A stretch of 64,000 nt of DNA, from assembly GCA_002364615.1 (NCBI GenBank), contig DEYP01000029.1, forward strand, positions 51,820 to 115,819, given 5' to 3'. The translations under genes were made by a program, and so were the position numbers. The notes under the pieces are model-generated. The model had not been told where the DNA came from. It saw nothing but the letters and a program-made list of their open reading frames with translations, and made no database searches. This stretch comes from Arsukibacterium sp. UBA3155 (GTDB lineage: Bacteria > Pseudomonadota > Gammaproteobacteria > Enterobacterales > Alteromonadaceae). Shown here piece by piece: positions 41,825 through 50,051 of the stretch (position 1 is the first letter of the stretch; every line of letters starts with the position of its first letter).

Positions 41825-43600
41825 ATGGCATTAAGCCCAATAAAACCGCTGTACAGCGCCAGCGCTACGGCCACCAATGGCAGTGATATTATCACCGTTA
41901 CTGGCGGCATTGATTGCAGCTGGTTAAAGTCCGGATCTATTATCGCCCTGGGTACCCGGCAATTAGTAGATGCAATAAGCGGTACCGCGCCAGATGGCAG
42001 CGGCGTTAGCGCTATTAAGCTACGCCGCAACTGGACCGACCCAACCACCACCGCCGCCTTGCTGGCCTTTATGAGCTGGGAGGGTTTAGCCGATGCAGTG
42101 GTTAAGCTTAGAAACTTAGCCGAAGCCAACGAAAGCGCCTTACAGGGCGCTTTTTCATTTATGGGCAACTGGTCTGCTGCAGCCGGCAACTTACCACCCA
42201 CGCCGGCAGAGGGAACCGGCTCGCAAATGTACCGCATAAGCTCCGCCGGCACGATGGCCGGCCGGGCCTACCGTGTAGGCGAGCATATTTTTTATGACCA
42301 GTTTACCAGCCAGTGGCGGTCAACCGTGGAGCTTGCCAGTCCCTTTAGCACCAGTTTGCTTGCTAATAGCGATATAGCCTCATGGAAAGCTGCATTGGAA
42401 ATAGAGGGCGCGTTGCCAGCGCCAGACAACATAGATACTTTAGTCACACCGGGGCGGTATTTTGGGCCCGGTGCATCTGGAGTTGGCTACCCAGGCTCAA
42501 CCACTTACGGATTTGTTCGGGTTACAGGTAAGCGGAACGCCGTAGTTGAGCAAGAAGCATCGTTTATAAATTCTGAACTTAATGAAAGCTATACCAGAAG
42601 CGGAACTGATGACGGATTGAATTGGACGCCCTTTATTAAAAACATTAACGCAAAGGATGTCACCGCAAGCAACACAGACAACACCAGAGGCAGGATGCTG
42701 AAAGTTGGCGATGGTGGTTTAATGGCGTCATTAGAGCTACGCGGTTCTATTTATAGCACTGGCACTCCTGCTGATATGTATTCAAGAGGAACTGCTTTTG
42801 GTTTTGCAGCAGGCGGCGAGCTTCAGATACCCGGCTTGGGCTTAGGGGATTATGGTGTATTGGAAGCGGGCGGACAGTGGACAGACGGTTCAGGCGGATA
42901 CGCGTCAGCGTACAGAAAGTTCACTATTAACAATACAATTTACATTCAACAAAGGGCAAGCGATACAACTTGGACAACCTGGACCCGGCTGCTAAAAGTC
43001 GGTGACGGCGGATTAATGCGAAATGATGGGTTAATGCTTTCAGAACCGACTCCGCCTGAAAATTGGATCACTGGCCTATACGGAACAAATGCTTCTTGGG
43101 CAAGCTCGCCTTATCCGGGCGTAGACGGAAATAACCAAGGATATATGATTACCCTGAAACACCCGGATCCTACTTATGGAATGCAGATATGGGGTTCTCT
43201 TGGTTTAGATGATTTAAGAATCCGCCGGATGGCAGCAAATACTGTTGAAAACTGGAAAAGCGTAACCCTTGTGGAAAAAGGTTCTAACGCGAATGGAATT
43301 TATTCTAAATACTCAGATGGCTTATTAATTTGTTCTAAGAATTACAATGAAACCACTAACGTTAATGTAGCGGAAGGGGCGCTTTACAGAAACGCTGATG
43401 GCATAGTCTGGACCTTTCCTCACCCTTTTTTAGTTGGTTATCCAGTAACATTAACTGGGCAGTTCCCCACAACAGGGGCATGGCTTAGCCAGCGAGTTCA
43501 AGGGGCTGTCAACCAAGCAATATATTACTGGCAAGCTGCATTACCTTTAACTGGTGACGGAGTGGCTGATATATGCGCTGTTGGCAGATGGAAAGTTTAA
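41825..43600 (+). CDS. Tail fibre protein
   Basis: The 591-residue protein starts immediately after the J-like stop. The first ~170 residues (with LKRLNLAEANESALQ-like KLRNLAEANESAL and GAFSFMGNWSAAAG) look like a fibre anchor. The C-terminal part contains pyocin-knob-like repeats with WTPFIKNI, WTTWTRLLKVGDGGLM and a final VGRWKV. These match phage side-fibre/receptor-binding proteins. Two LKVGDGGLM copies frame the repeats. Confidence 0.8.
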   Translation: MALSPIKPLYSASATATNGSDIITVTGGIDCSWLKSGSIIALGTRQLVDAISGTAPDGSGVSAIKLRRNWTDPTTTAALLAFMSWEGLADAVVKLRNLAEANESALQGAFSFMGNWSAAAGNLPPTPAEGTGSQMYRISSAGTMAGRAYRVGEHIFYDQFTSQWRSTVELASPFSTSLLANSDIASWKAALEIEGALPAPDNIDTLVTPGRYFGPGASGVGYPGSTTYGFVRVTGKRNAVVEQEASFINSELNESYTRSGTDDGLNWTPFIKNINAKDVTASNTDNTRGRMLKVGDGGLMASLELRGSIYSTGTPADMYSRGTAFGFAAGGELQIPGLGLGDYGVLEAGGQWTDGSGGYASAYRKFTINNTIYIQQRASDTTWTTWTRLLKVGDGGLMRNDGLMLSEPTPPENWITGLYGTNASWASSPYPGVDGNNQGYMITLKHPDPTYGMQIWGSLGLDDLRIRRMAANTVENWKSVTLVEKGSNANGIYSKYSDGLLICSKNYNETTNVNVAEGALYRNADGIVWTFPHPFLVGYPVTLTGQFPTTGAWLSQRVQGAVNQAIYYWQAALPLTGDGVADICAVGRWKV

Positions 43601-43609
43601 GGAAAGCTT

Positions 43610-43963
43610 ATGAAAATCATACTATCACCAACTGCATCAGCTGTTGCTGACCAACTACCGTTTGTTACCGGCGACACCGTTACTTACCGTGGCGAAACTT
43701 ACGACCTGGCACCGTTGCCTGATGGTGCCACCGTTGAAGCGGACAGCCCGTTTATTGGCGTTATAAGCCGTATAAACGGCGAGCTGCAATTCAAACTCGA
43801 ATACCAGTACAACTCTGCATTAGCTGAGCCTATTCAGTCAGCAAATTGGGACAGCTATACCTTTACTGTAATAGATGGCCAGTGCCCGGATCCTATTGTT
43901 TATAAGCCGGTTGAAACCGAACCTGAACCTGAACCAGAGCAAGAGGTAACAAATGCCGATTAA
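43610..43963 (+). CDS. Fibre-associated hypothetical protein (117 aa)
   Basis: A beta-rich protein with a Glu/Pro-rich tail (ETEPEPEPEQE). It lies between the fibre and the tail-assembly chaperone gene, so it may help fibre folding. No family is recognised with certainty. Confidence 0.6.
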   Translation: MKIILSPTASAVADQLPFVTGDTVTYRGETYDLAPLPDGATVEADSPFIGVISRINGELQFKLEYQYNSALAEPIQSANWDSYTFTVIDGQCPDPIVYKPVETEPEPEPEQEVTNAD

Positions 43964-44186
43964 ATGGAATACACTAAAAACGGCTGAGCAAAAGGCTGCT
44001 GAGCAGCTGGAAGTATTGGCTCAACAAGCCCGCGAAAAGCGTGATCAGCTATTAAAAGAAACTGATTTTTACATGCTGCAAGATGCGCCACCGGCGCCAG
44101 CGGGTGTCACCGAATACCGGCAGGCCTTGCGAGATATTACAGATCAGCCTGGCTGGCCAGACAATATCGAATGGCCTAATTTATGA
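43953..44186 (+). CDS. Tail fibre assembly chaperone-like protein
   Basis: The 77-residue protein (MPIKWNTLKTAEQKAAE, then TDFYMLQDAP and YRQALRDITDQPGWPDNIEWP) matches the phage tail assembly chaperone family with its RQxLRDIxxQ and terminal WP motif. It likely helps fold the tail fibre. It overlaps the previous gene by 11 bp. Confidence 0.8.
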   Translation: MPIKWNTLKTAEQKAAEQLEVLAQQAREKRDQLLKETDFYMLQDAPPAPAGVTEYRQALRDITDQPGWPDNIEWPNL

Positions 44187-44435
44187 TTAGCGAGTAAAAG
44201 AACCATATTCGCGCAGCACAAAGTTAATTTTTGAAATGAAGCCTTGGGCTGCCTTGGTGTTTTCAAGTCTATTAAACTGTAGATATGACAATATTTTCAC
44301 AAGATCATCGCGCTGATGAATATTACTGTCCAGTGTTAAAGAAGCGATGAAACGTTCAGCCAGCATTAGGCCAGCACTGCTGCTATCTAAATCATCGACT
44401 GCAACATTCCACTCTATTTCTGATCTATAAGTCAT
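44187..44435 (-). CDS. Hypothetical protein (82 aa), convergent with tail operon
   Basis: This unrecognised soluble protein is encoded on the opposite strand, and its stop touches the end of the fibre chaperone gene (44186/44187). It is helical with charged residues. It may be a lysogenic cargo gene with a promoter in the AT-rich 44436-44620. Confidence 0.5.
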   Translation of the reverse strand: MTYRSEIEWNVAVDDLDSSSAGLMLAERFIASLTLDSNIHQRDDLVKILSYLQFNRLENTKAAQGFISKINFVLREYGSFTR

Positions 44436-44732
44436 TGTAGTTACCCCAAATTCAATTTACTGAGGCAACTTTAATAACTATAATTCAGCAAAGCAAAGAT
44501 CTGCGTCAGCGATAATGAATTTTGAGCGCTATTTTCTTTCTAAAAAATAGAAATGAAATATTCTATTGAATATACAATAAGATAAATAGTCATTTCTTGA
44601 CGCGGCCGGCTGGGGGAAACTCATTTTGAGTTTTTCCAATGTAATAAGTGTTTTTGAATTTAATGTTCGATATTTTAAAAATCTATTGGTGAAAAAAATC
44701 GAACTGGAAAAATTTCTTAAAATTTGTCACTT
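44436..44732. other. AT-rich gene-free stretch
   Basis: I see no credible gene, only AT-rich sequence interrupted by a short GC-rich island (GACGCGGCCGGCTGGGG near 44600). It lies between the 82-residue gene and the integrase scar, so it marks the junction between phage late genes and the recombined right end. Confidence 0.4.
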
Positions 44733-44795
44733 TCAAACAGCTTTCAGTGCTTTTTTACCGCCCATAGCCATCTTACCAGTGGCAGCTTCCTCAGT
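44733..44795 (-). pseudogene. Integrase C-terminus remnant
   Basis: Reading leftward, the tract encodes EEAATGKMAMGGKKALKAV and a stop. The C-terminus of the intact integrase at 45725 reads EEAATGKMAMAGKKGLKIV. Homology stops upstream at about 44795. This is the 3' scrap of a related P4-type integrase, left by an earlier recombination event. Confidence 0.75.
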
Positions 44796-45024
44796 ATGGT
44801 TTGTCGTGGGACAAAATTGGGGCAGTACAAAGACCGCTTCAGTCCGCAACTGTCCAACAGCTACCGTTGAAACCCCTGCCAGTAAAGGACAGGGGCGGAC
44901 AGCAAAACAAAGGCAGAGGGTTCGAATCCATCTCTGATATTGGGCGGTTTATCTTATACAGTGTACTACTGTATTTTTATAAAATTTTGATAATATTTTT
45001 ATACAAGAAATGCCTAAACAAAAA

Positions 45025-45050
45025 CAGCGCCCATAAAGCGCTGCTTTTAT
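45025..45050 (-). terminator. Hairpin beside the tRNA-Val fragment
   Basis: CAGCGC and GCGCTG arms (45025-45030, 45038-45043) have A/T runs on both sides. It lies just downstream of the tRNA-Val 3' end, as a tRNA terminator would. Confidence 0.6.
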
Positions 45051-45059
45051 TGTAATTTT

Positions 45060-45110
45060 TGGTGCGTCCTAGTGGACTCGAACCACCGACCCCTACCATG
45101 TCAAGGTAGT
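45060..45110 (-). pseudogene. tRNA-Val(GAC) 3' half (attachment-site remnant)
   Basis: Leftward reading gives the anticodon arm CTACC-TTGACAT-GGTAG (anticodon GAC, 45093-45109), a variable loop, a T-arm with TTCGAGT, the 3' acceptor AGGACGC, discriminator A and CCA. The 5' acceptor strand and D-arm are absent; the coding end of the next gene lies there instead. This is the pattern left by integration into a tRNA 3' end. Confidence 0.8.
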
Positions 45111-45117
45111 GGGTTAG

Positions 45118-45705
45118 CTATTCACCTTGCACTATGGTTATATTTTTAGAGTTAAGGATTGTGGATGCTTTGTGATATTTTTCTAAAGCGTCAATAATGA
45201 AGTACTCTTTTGACATAACTTGCTCCATGCATTCCCCTGCCTCTGATTGACTAATTACTAACTCATAAAATGCACCTGGCTGAAGAACAGGAAAACTACC
45301 TTTCTGTGGTTCTAAATAAACTTGTAGCAGCCTCTTACTATAAACCCCAAACTTATCTCTTATAGATAGAGCTTCCAATGTTATTGGTCTTGTGCCGGTG
45401 TTAACTACTCGTAGAGTAACTTTTGGGATGTTGCTGACCTCTGTACGTCCTTTAAAACCATCCATCGTAAAATATTTTGGCTTCTCCACAATTGTTGCTG
45501 AAACCTTTAATTTGTATGTGTCACGTCGATGATTTTCATTTACCGCCCACATTGCAGCAATCACTGCCCCAATTGTTCCAAATGACGTTAGCCAGTCAGT
45601 AAGCTTTACTTCAATTAGTATTCCAGCAGACATGCCAAAAATATACCCTACAGCCAGCAATAATAAGCAGGTCAAAACGATTACCGGGTCAGTTATGAAT
45701 TTCAT
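45118..45705 (-). CDS. Two-span membrane protein beside the integrase, probable cargo gene
   Basis: The 195-residue protein has two hydrophobic segments (about 7-27 and 37-52) and then a beta-rich domain (about 60-195). It is AT-rich and lies between the tRNA-Val fragment and the integrase. Its position next to int suggests a lysogenic conversion gene. The family is not recognised; membrane-bound exclusion is one possibility. Confidence 0.6.
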   Translation of the reverse strand: MKFITDPVIVLTCLLLLAVGYIFGMSAGILIEVKLTDWLTSFGTIGAVIAAMWAVNENHRRDTYKLKVSATIVEKPKYFTMDGFKGRTEVSNIPKVTLRVVNTGTRPITLEALSIRDKFGVYSKRLLQVYLEPQKGSFPVLQPGAFYELVISQSEAGECMEQVMSKEYFIIDALEKYHKASTILNSKNITIVQGE

Positions 45706-45724
45706 CTAATTCCCTATCATTGCC

Positions 45725-46963
45725 TTAAACAATTTTTAATCCTTTCTTACCAGCCATAGCCATCTTACCGGTGGCCGCTTCCTCTATGTGATCACTCCAC
45801 CATTCCATTAGCTTACGCCGGCGTTCCAGATAGGTGGCTCGGTTATATGCTGACCTAACCTGGTCTTTACCCTTGTGTGCTAACGAGGACTCAATTAGGT
45901 CATCATCAAAACCGATTTCATTCATCGTGGTGCTGGCTAAAGATCGCAAGCCGTGTGATACAAGAACGCCCTTATAACCCATGCGCTGAAGTGCCCGGTT
46001 GGCTGTTTCTGAATGGGTTGGCCGGCCTTGGTTACGTTCGCTCGGGAATAAGTATTCTGACCGGCCGCTTATAGGTTTTATAAAATGTAGCAGCGCTAAT
46101 GTTTGCGGGGTCAAAGGCACAACATGGGCACGCTTTTTTTTCATTCTTTCGGGCGGAATTGTCCATAGCATCTTGTTGGTGTCAATTTCATCCCATCTTG
46201 CCCCGGCTGCTTCTGCTGGCCGAACCATAGTATGCAATTGCCACTCTATTAAGCAGCGTGTCATAACGCGAATTTGCGCGTAGCTTAATGATCGCATTAA
46301 ATCCGGCAGCTGCTCTGGCCTAATGGTCGGCATGTTAGTTGTTTCCGCTCTTGCAAAGGCTGCCTTTATTCCGGCCAGCGGATTGTGCTGCAAAATGCCG
46401 GTATTAACACACCATGTCATCATTTCATTAAGTCTTTGACATACCCGTGTAATGGTTTCGCGTTTATCCGCTGCTTCTAAAGGTTGTAACGCATCGATAA
46501 CTAATGGTGCTGTCAATTCACTGACGGGATAATTGCCAAGGGTAGGGTATACATGATGATCAAACGAACTGCGAATATTTGATGCATGCCGCTCGCTAAC
46601 CTCAGAAAATTTGACAGCAAACCATTTCTCAGCAACGTTTTTAAGTGTGGTGCTAACTTCCCGCCGGCGCCGGCCGGCTCGATCATCAATCCACTTTTGT
46701 GGGTCAACGTCTTTTTCTAACAGTTCACGGTATTCAGAACGCAGCTTTCTGGCCTGAGCCAATGAGGTTTCAGGATAGGATCCAATCTTAATGTAATTTG
46801 TTTTACCGATGTGCGGGCGCTTGTATCGGAATAGCCAGCTTTTGCTGCCAGCCTTTGTGATCCGCAGCTCTAAACCGTCGCCATCATACAGCGAATAAAG
46901 CTTTTCTTTTGGCTTCGCTGAGCGAACTTCCGTGTCACTTAACGGGTTTGTTTTTATTGCCAT
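45725..46963 (-). CDS. P4-type tyrosine integrase
   Basis: The 412-residue protein starts MAIKTNPLSDTEVRSAKPKEK with the DUF4102 arm-binding domain (about 1-95, LYDGDGLELRITKAGSKSWLF). A core-binding domain and a catalytic domain follow: Arg in MVRPAEAAGARW, HGLRSLAST, a later His in LAHKGKD and the Tyr in ATYLERRR. P4-type integrases insert into tRNA 3' ends; its start lies about 185 bp from tRNA-Arg. Longer upstream starts would run through the arm-type repeats and are rejected. Confidence 0.95.
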   Translation of the reverse strand: MAIKTNPLSDTEVRSAKPKEKLYSLYDGDGLELRITKAGSKSWLFRYKRPHIGKTNYIKIGSYPETSLAQARKLRSEYRELLEKDVDPQKWIDDRAGRRRREVSTTLKNVAEKWFAVKFSEVSERHASNIRSSFDHHVYPTLGNYPVSELTAPLVIDALQPLEAADKRETITRVCQRLNEMMTWCVNTGILQHNPLAGIKAAFARAETTNMPTIRPEQLPDLMRSLSYAQIRVMTRCLIEWQLHTMVRPAEAAGARWDEIDTNKMLWTIPPERMKKKRAHVVPLTPQTLALLHFIKPISGRSEYLFPSERNQGRPTHSETANRALQRMGYKGVLVSHGLRSLASTTMNEIGFDDDLIESSLAHKGKDQVRSAYNRATYLERRRKLMEWWSDHIEEAATGKMAMAGKKGLKIV

Positions 46964-46973
46964 TTTTAGCCTT

Positions 46974-47029
46974 ATGATACTACAGCTTTGCACTACAAGG
47001 GGCTGTAGTATCATCCGTAGTATCAAAAT
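46974..47029. repeat. Right integrase arm-type repeats (TAGTATCA motif)
   Basis: One inverted copy (TGATACTACAG, 46975-46985) and two direct copies (47002-47029) of the motif found at the left end lie in the int leader. They may be bound by integrase or AlpA, and could autoregulate int as well as serve recombination. Confidence 0.6.
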
Positions 47030-47148
47030 TCGTTGTCCCAGTTGAACCATATTGAACTAACTCGAACCACAAGATCAACTACAAGCCTTATTTTTATTGG
47101 CTTTGCCGAACCTTATCAAACCTTGCTTAACCACGCTGAACGACTTAT

Positions 47149-47223
47149 TGGCTGCCCCAGCAGGAATCGAACCTGCAACTGCCCCTTAGGAGGGGGCCGT
47201 TATATCCATTTAACTATAGGGCA
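47149..47223 (-). tRNA. tRNA-Arg (anticodon CCT)
   Basis: The leftward sequence folds into a full cloverleaf: acceptor TGCCCTA with TGGGGCA, anticodon arm GCCCC-CTCCTAA-GGGGC (CCT), T-arm GCAGG-TTCGATT-CCTGC and an encoded CCA at 47149-47151. Its 3' 18 bases are the prophage attR core, and the gene remains complete after integration. Confidence 0.93.
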
Positions 47224-47318
47224 ATTGTGCGGGAATTAACGCGCGAAAGTTTAACAGAATAAACGGGTCAAGTGAACGACAAAACGGGTCGCTATTACTC
47301 GTTTAATGCTGGCGTTTT

Positions 47319-48452
47319 TTATAAACCGGAACTGTTGATGCTTATCAGGTCACCGATTTGCAAGTGGCTTACCAGGGTAGGGGTGCTGGCACTTGCCCAG
47401 GCATTGTCGCTGCTGATGTCGGTAATTCTCAGGGTTACCGGGCTTTTATGCAGCTTTTCCAGGCCATCTTTACCGGCAAAGCGCTGGATTTGCATCACTG
47501 TAACATTGTCACCCAGCTGTAAACCCTGGCGGGAGCCTTTATTAATAGCAACCTGGTGTTGATCAATATGACTTACCTGAGCCAAAAGGCCCTGACACTG
47601 GGTGTGTTGCTGGATGTCTTTAGCGACGGCTTTTAGCACCGTATCAATTTTCTGGCCGTACGGCTGCAACCAAAACTGCTGACTGTGGCTGCCTGCTACC
47701 TTCAGTTCGCTGTTCCACTCTGCCTGAGTACGATATTGTTGCTGGTATACCAACTGGTTGTCGAAAAGGTCATACAAGGCAACATCAAGCGCAAAAAAAC
47801 GCTCGAAGCTATCGTCCTGCCAAAACCGGTTAGTGCGCTTACCTAAGGACAAATCAGTGATATTGGTTACCAGTACAAACTGTTGGCCGTCGGTGAAAAG
47901 CTGGCGGTTGATGCTGTCGGTCATCAGCTCAGGTTTCAGACTATAGTCAACGGCAGTGACCAGCAGTGCAGGAGAATAATCCTGTAAGTGGCGTGACAAT
48001 TGGGCAGTAGCGTTTTTATCCAGCTCAAATAGTTGACCATAAATGGCGTCGCGTCGCGCACCAAGCTCAACCTGGGTCAGTAAAAGTGGTTTTTTCTGAT
48101 GGCTGCCTTTGCACAGTTGTTGTTGCGGCAATATTTCGGCCTGCAGGGTAACGGTAACAAATTCGCTGCCATAGTTTTCACTGAGCAGCCTGATTTCTCT
48201 TATCTCTGAATTGCTGTCCAGCGTAAGCTGATGTTGTTGCATTACACCGGCAACCAATTGCTGCTGGCTCGATACCCTGACACCGGCAAACAAAGCCGCC
48301 CGTTCCAGGGCATCACTGATAGCGGCCTGCTTGGCCTTAGCGACATCACCGTGTTCTATGGCAGCCTGGCCAGTCATTTCAAACCAGTTGGCAGACAGTG
48401 GGCTGCTTAAGAGCAGAGTACAGCAGGCGCTGACTAATAATGGTAATTTCAT
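47319..48452 (-). CDS. flgT: Flagellar assembly protein FlgT
   Basis: The 377-residue exported protein has a signal peptide (MKLPLLVSACCTLLLSSPLSA), an N-terminal domain with WFEMTGQAAIEHGDVAKAKQ, a middle domain, and a C-terminal FlgT-C domain. FlgT forms the H ring around the LP ring in sodium-driven polar flagella of Vibrio-type bacteria. The ATG at 48452 follows GGCGGG and gives the right signal peptide. It is divergent from flgP with its own sigma-54 motif. Confidence 0.9.
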   Translation of the reverse strand: MKLPLLVSACCTLLLSSPLSANWFEMTGQAAIEHGDVAKAKQAAISDALERAALFAGVRVSSQQQLVAGVMQQHQLTLDSNSEIREIRLLSENYGSEFVTVTLQAEILPQQQLCKGSHQKKPLLLTQVELGARRDAIYGQLFELDKNATAQLSRHLQDYSPALLVTAVDYSLKPELMTDSINRQLFTDGQQFVLVTNITDLSLGKRTNRFWQDDSFERFFALDVALYDLFDNQLVYQQQYRTQAEWNSELKVAGSHSQQFWLQPYGQKIDTVLKAVAKDIQQHTQCQGLLAQVSHIDQHQVAINKGSRQGLQLGDNVTVMQIQRFAGKDGLEKLHKSPVTLRITDISSDNAWASASTPTLVSHLQIGDLISINSSGL

Positions 48453-48495
48453 AACCCGCCAAAAATACGTTGATAAAAGCGTCATGTGGTAATTA

Positions 48496-48513
48496 AAGCA
48501 AAAACTATGCCTT
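48496..48513 (-). promoter_or_regulatory. Sigma-54 promoter motif of flgT
   Basis: On the minus strand AGGCATAGTTTTTGCTTT shows GG-N10-GC with a good TTGCT -12 element, about 45 bp before flgT. Confidence 0.65.
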
Positions 48514-48565
48514 ACTTTGCTTACACCGCATGGTTGTGTTGACCTTTGACTGAAATTTAAGAAGA

Positions 48566-48582
48566 TGGCGCAAATTTTGCTT
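48566..48582 (+). promoter_or_regulatory. Sigma-54 promoter motif of flgP
   Basis: TGGCGCAAATTTTGCTT has GG-N10-GC spacing and lies about 90 bp before the flgP start. Confidence 0.7.
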
Positions 48583-48670
48583 ATTGATGATGGTCAAGAA
48601 TTTATTTTTAAGTACTTGCTGCTAAATGCCCGGGCGCATTGCGCCACTAAACCCTGATGACGGATGCTAA

Positions 48671-49138
48671 ATGATGAAATTAACGGTTTTTACTTTTTCT
48701 GCACTGTTATGTGCCTTATTACTTGTTGGCTGCAGTCAGCTTTTCGACAAGCATATCGAGTATGTGCCGGTTAAGCCTGATGCATTTCCACTGTTGCAGG
48801 CCGTAGGTATGGCACCAATCTCATTGCAGCCGGGGGAGTCTGACAGTCAGAAAATATTGCTGGCCATGAGGGCGTCAAAGCTGGAAGCTTATCGTGAATT
48901 AGCTGAACAGGTGTATGGCCAAAGAATTGACAGCACTAACAGTGTTAAGTCGATGGTAGCGGGCAATGACCAGTTCGGTACATCAGTACAAGGGGTTATT
49001 CGTGGCGCCAGAGTGGTGAAAACCTATGCAGTGGATGATGCCTATATTACTGAGCTTGAGCTTGATTTTGAGCAGGTGTATCACTTATACCAAAATGTGT
49101 ATCCGCGTCAGACGATAAAAAGCATTCACTATTACTGA
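48671..49138 (+). CDS. flgP: Flagellar lipoprotein FlgP
   Basis: The 155-residue protein has a lipoprotein signal (LLCALLLVGC, Cys about 21) and an LPP20-type domain with MRASKLEAYRELAEQVYGQRI, the FlgP pattern. It helps form the outer H ring in the outer membrane. Start codons at 48671 and 48674 are adjacent and equivalent. It is divergent from flgT and convergent with flgN. Confidence 0.9.
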   Translation: MMKLTVFTFSALLCALLLVGCSQLFDKHIEYVPVKPDAFPLLQAVGMAPISLQPGESDSQKILLAMRASKLEAYRELAEQVYGQRIDSTNSVKSMVAGNDQFGTSVQGVIRGARVVKTYAVDDAYITELELDFEQVYHLYQNVYPRQTIKSIHYY

Positions 49139-49206
49139 AGTTTTACAGAATTATTGAAGTTACACAGAAAAAGCAGGTGGTTAAGCAGCGCAGTTTAGCA
49201 GGGGGA

Positions 49207-49641
49207 TCAGGCCTTAATGCCTTTGCCAATGTTATCAACCGTTGGCTTGCCTTTATTGGTGTAGGTTAAACCCGATTTTCCTCTGGCTGATAACAACTCC
49301 GTTTTCAGCCGCTGCAGGGTAAGCTGACTTTGCTCCAACGTGATCTGATTAACGTCATTTTGTTGTTTACAGCTTGCCAGACTGTCTTCCAATTTACCGA
49401 TTTGCTGTTTAAACCAGGGCTCAGCGCGTGCGGCTTGTAACTGTTCGCTTGCAGCAATGCTGGCGTCCGTAGTTTGAATTTCAGTTAAGGTTTGTTGTTT
49501 CTCAGTAGTAAGCGTGTTGAGTGCTTCTATATCGCGGGAGGCAAGGGCGGCAAGTTCTTGCCGCAATAGCAAAAGCAGCGCGTCCAGTTGCGCTTGCTGT
49601 TGCTGTAACAAGGTGTTCAGAGGTTCAAATTGGCTGTTCAT
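49207..49641 (-). CDS. flgN: Flagellar chaperone FlgN
   Basis: The 144-residue helical protein (LLQQQQAQLDALLLLLRQEL, Gln- and Leu-rich) is the hook-filament junction chaperone for FlgK and FlgL. Its start overlaps the flgM stop (TAATG), the normal flgM-flgN order. Confidence 0.85.
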   Translation of the reverse strand: MNSQFEPLNTLLQQQQAQLDALLLLLRQELAALASRDIEALNTLTTEKQQTLTEIQTTDASIAASEQLQAARAEPWFKQQIGKLEDSLASCKQQNDVNQITLEQSQLTLQRLKTELLSARGKSGLTYTNKGKPTVDNIGKGIKA

Positions 49642-49973
49642 TATTTATTAAACAAGTCACCTTCAAATTGCATAATTCGCCGGGCAAGTTGCTCAACATT
49701 TACTTTGTATTTGCCTTCGGCAATAGCCTGCTTAATTTTATCAACCTTTTCCTGATCGACTCCGCTTGCCGCGTTGGCTTTTTCCTGCAATTTAGTAAAT
49801 TGCTTGGCCTGAGGCGTAATAGAAACCGAGTCCTGACGCTGGGCAGCACCTTGCTGGGTTGCCTGTTGTGTCGCATTTTGTTGCACAGTGGCTTGCTGAC
49901 GCTGAGCCCCCTGATCAACCTTGTCGTTTTTAACCTGAGTAGTATTCTGCAGGTTATTGATATTTATAGCCAT
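49641..49973 (-). CDS. flgM: Anti-sigma-28 factor FlgM
   Basis: The 110-residue protein has the disordered Gln-rich N-terminus and a C-terminal FliA-binding part (VDKIKQAIAEGKYKVNVEQLARRI). It holds FliA inactive until the hook is complete and FlgM is exported. It has a sigma-28 promoter upstream at 50015-50041. Confidence 0.9.
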   Translation of the reverse strand: MAININNLQNTTQVKNDKVDQGAQRQQATVQQNATQQATQQGAAQRQDSVSITPQAKQFTKLQEKANAASGVDQEKVDKIKQAIAEGKYKVNVEQLARRIMQFEGDLFNK

Positions 49974-50014
49974 GATAGAACCTCTTTACCTTAAACCAGT
50001 TCCCTATGTTCAGG

Positions 50015-50041
50015 TTAACGGCTGAGCTTTAAAAAACTTTA
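50015..50041 (-). promoter_or_regulatory. Sigma-28 promoter motif of flgM
   Basis: On the minus strand TAAAGTTT-N11-GCCGTTAA differs from the FliA consensus at one -10 base. It lies about 40 bp before flgM. Confidence 0.75.
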
Positions 50042-50051
50042 ATTTATTTTT

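Larger units (their letters stand above)
6777..47166. mobile_element. Lambda-like siphoviral prophage in tRNA-Arg(CCT)
   Basis: The element is bounded by the 18-bp core TGGCTGCCCCAGCAGGAA at 6777-6794 and 47149-47166; the right copy is the 3' end of an intact tRNA-Arg(CCT). It contains AlpA-type and P4-type recombination genes at opposite ends, a lambda-style immunity region, O/DnaC-like replication genes, a Q-like gene, M15 endolysin, HK97-type packaging and head genes, and a long non-contractile tail operon with tape measure, J-like tip and fibre genes. No structural gene looks broken, so it may be inducible. The size between core copies is about 40.4 kb. Confidence 0.92.

Noticed and set aside
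44914-44936. T-arm-like GGTTCGAATCC sequence
   Set aside because: The flanking stem is imperfect and no anticodon arm or acceptor is found; possibly another attachment scar, but too weak to call.
44626-44937. 103-codon plus-strand open frame
   Set aside because: It runs antisense through the integrase remnant at 44733-44795 and has no family likeness.
45725-47050. Longer 441-residue version of the integrase
   Set aside because: The added residues are encoded by the arm-type repeats; the DUF4102 domain begins at the ATG at 46963.
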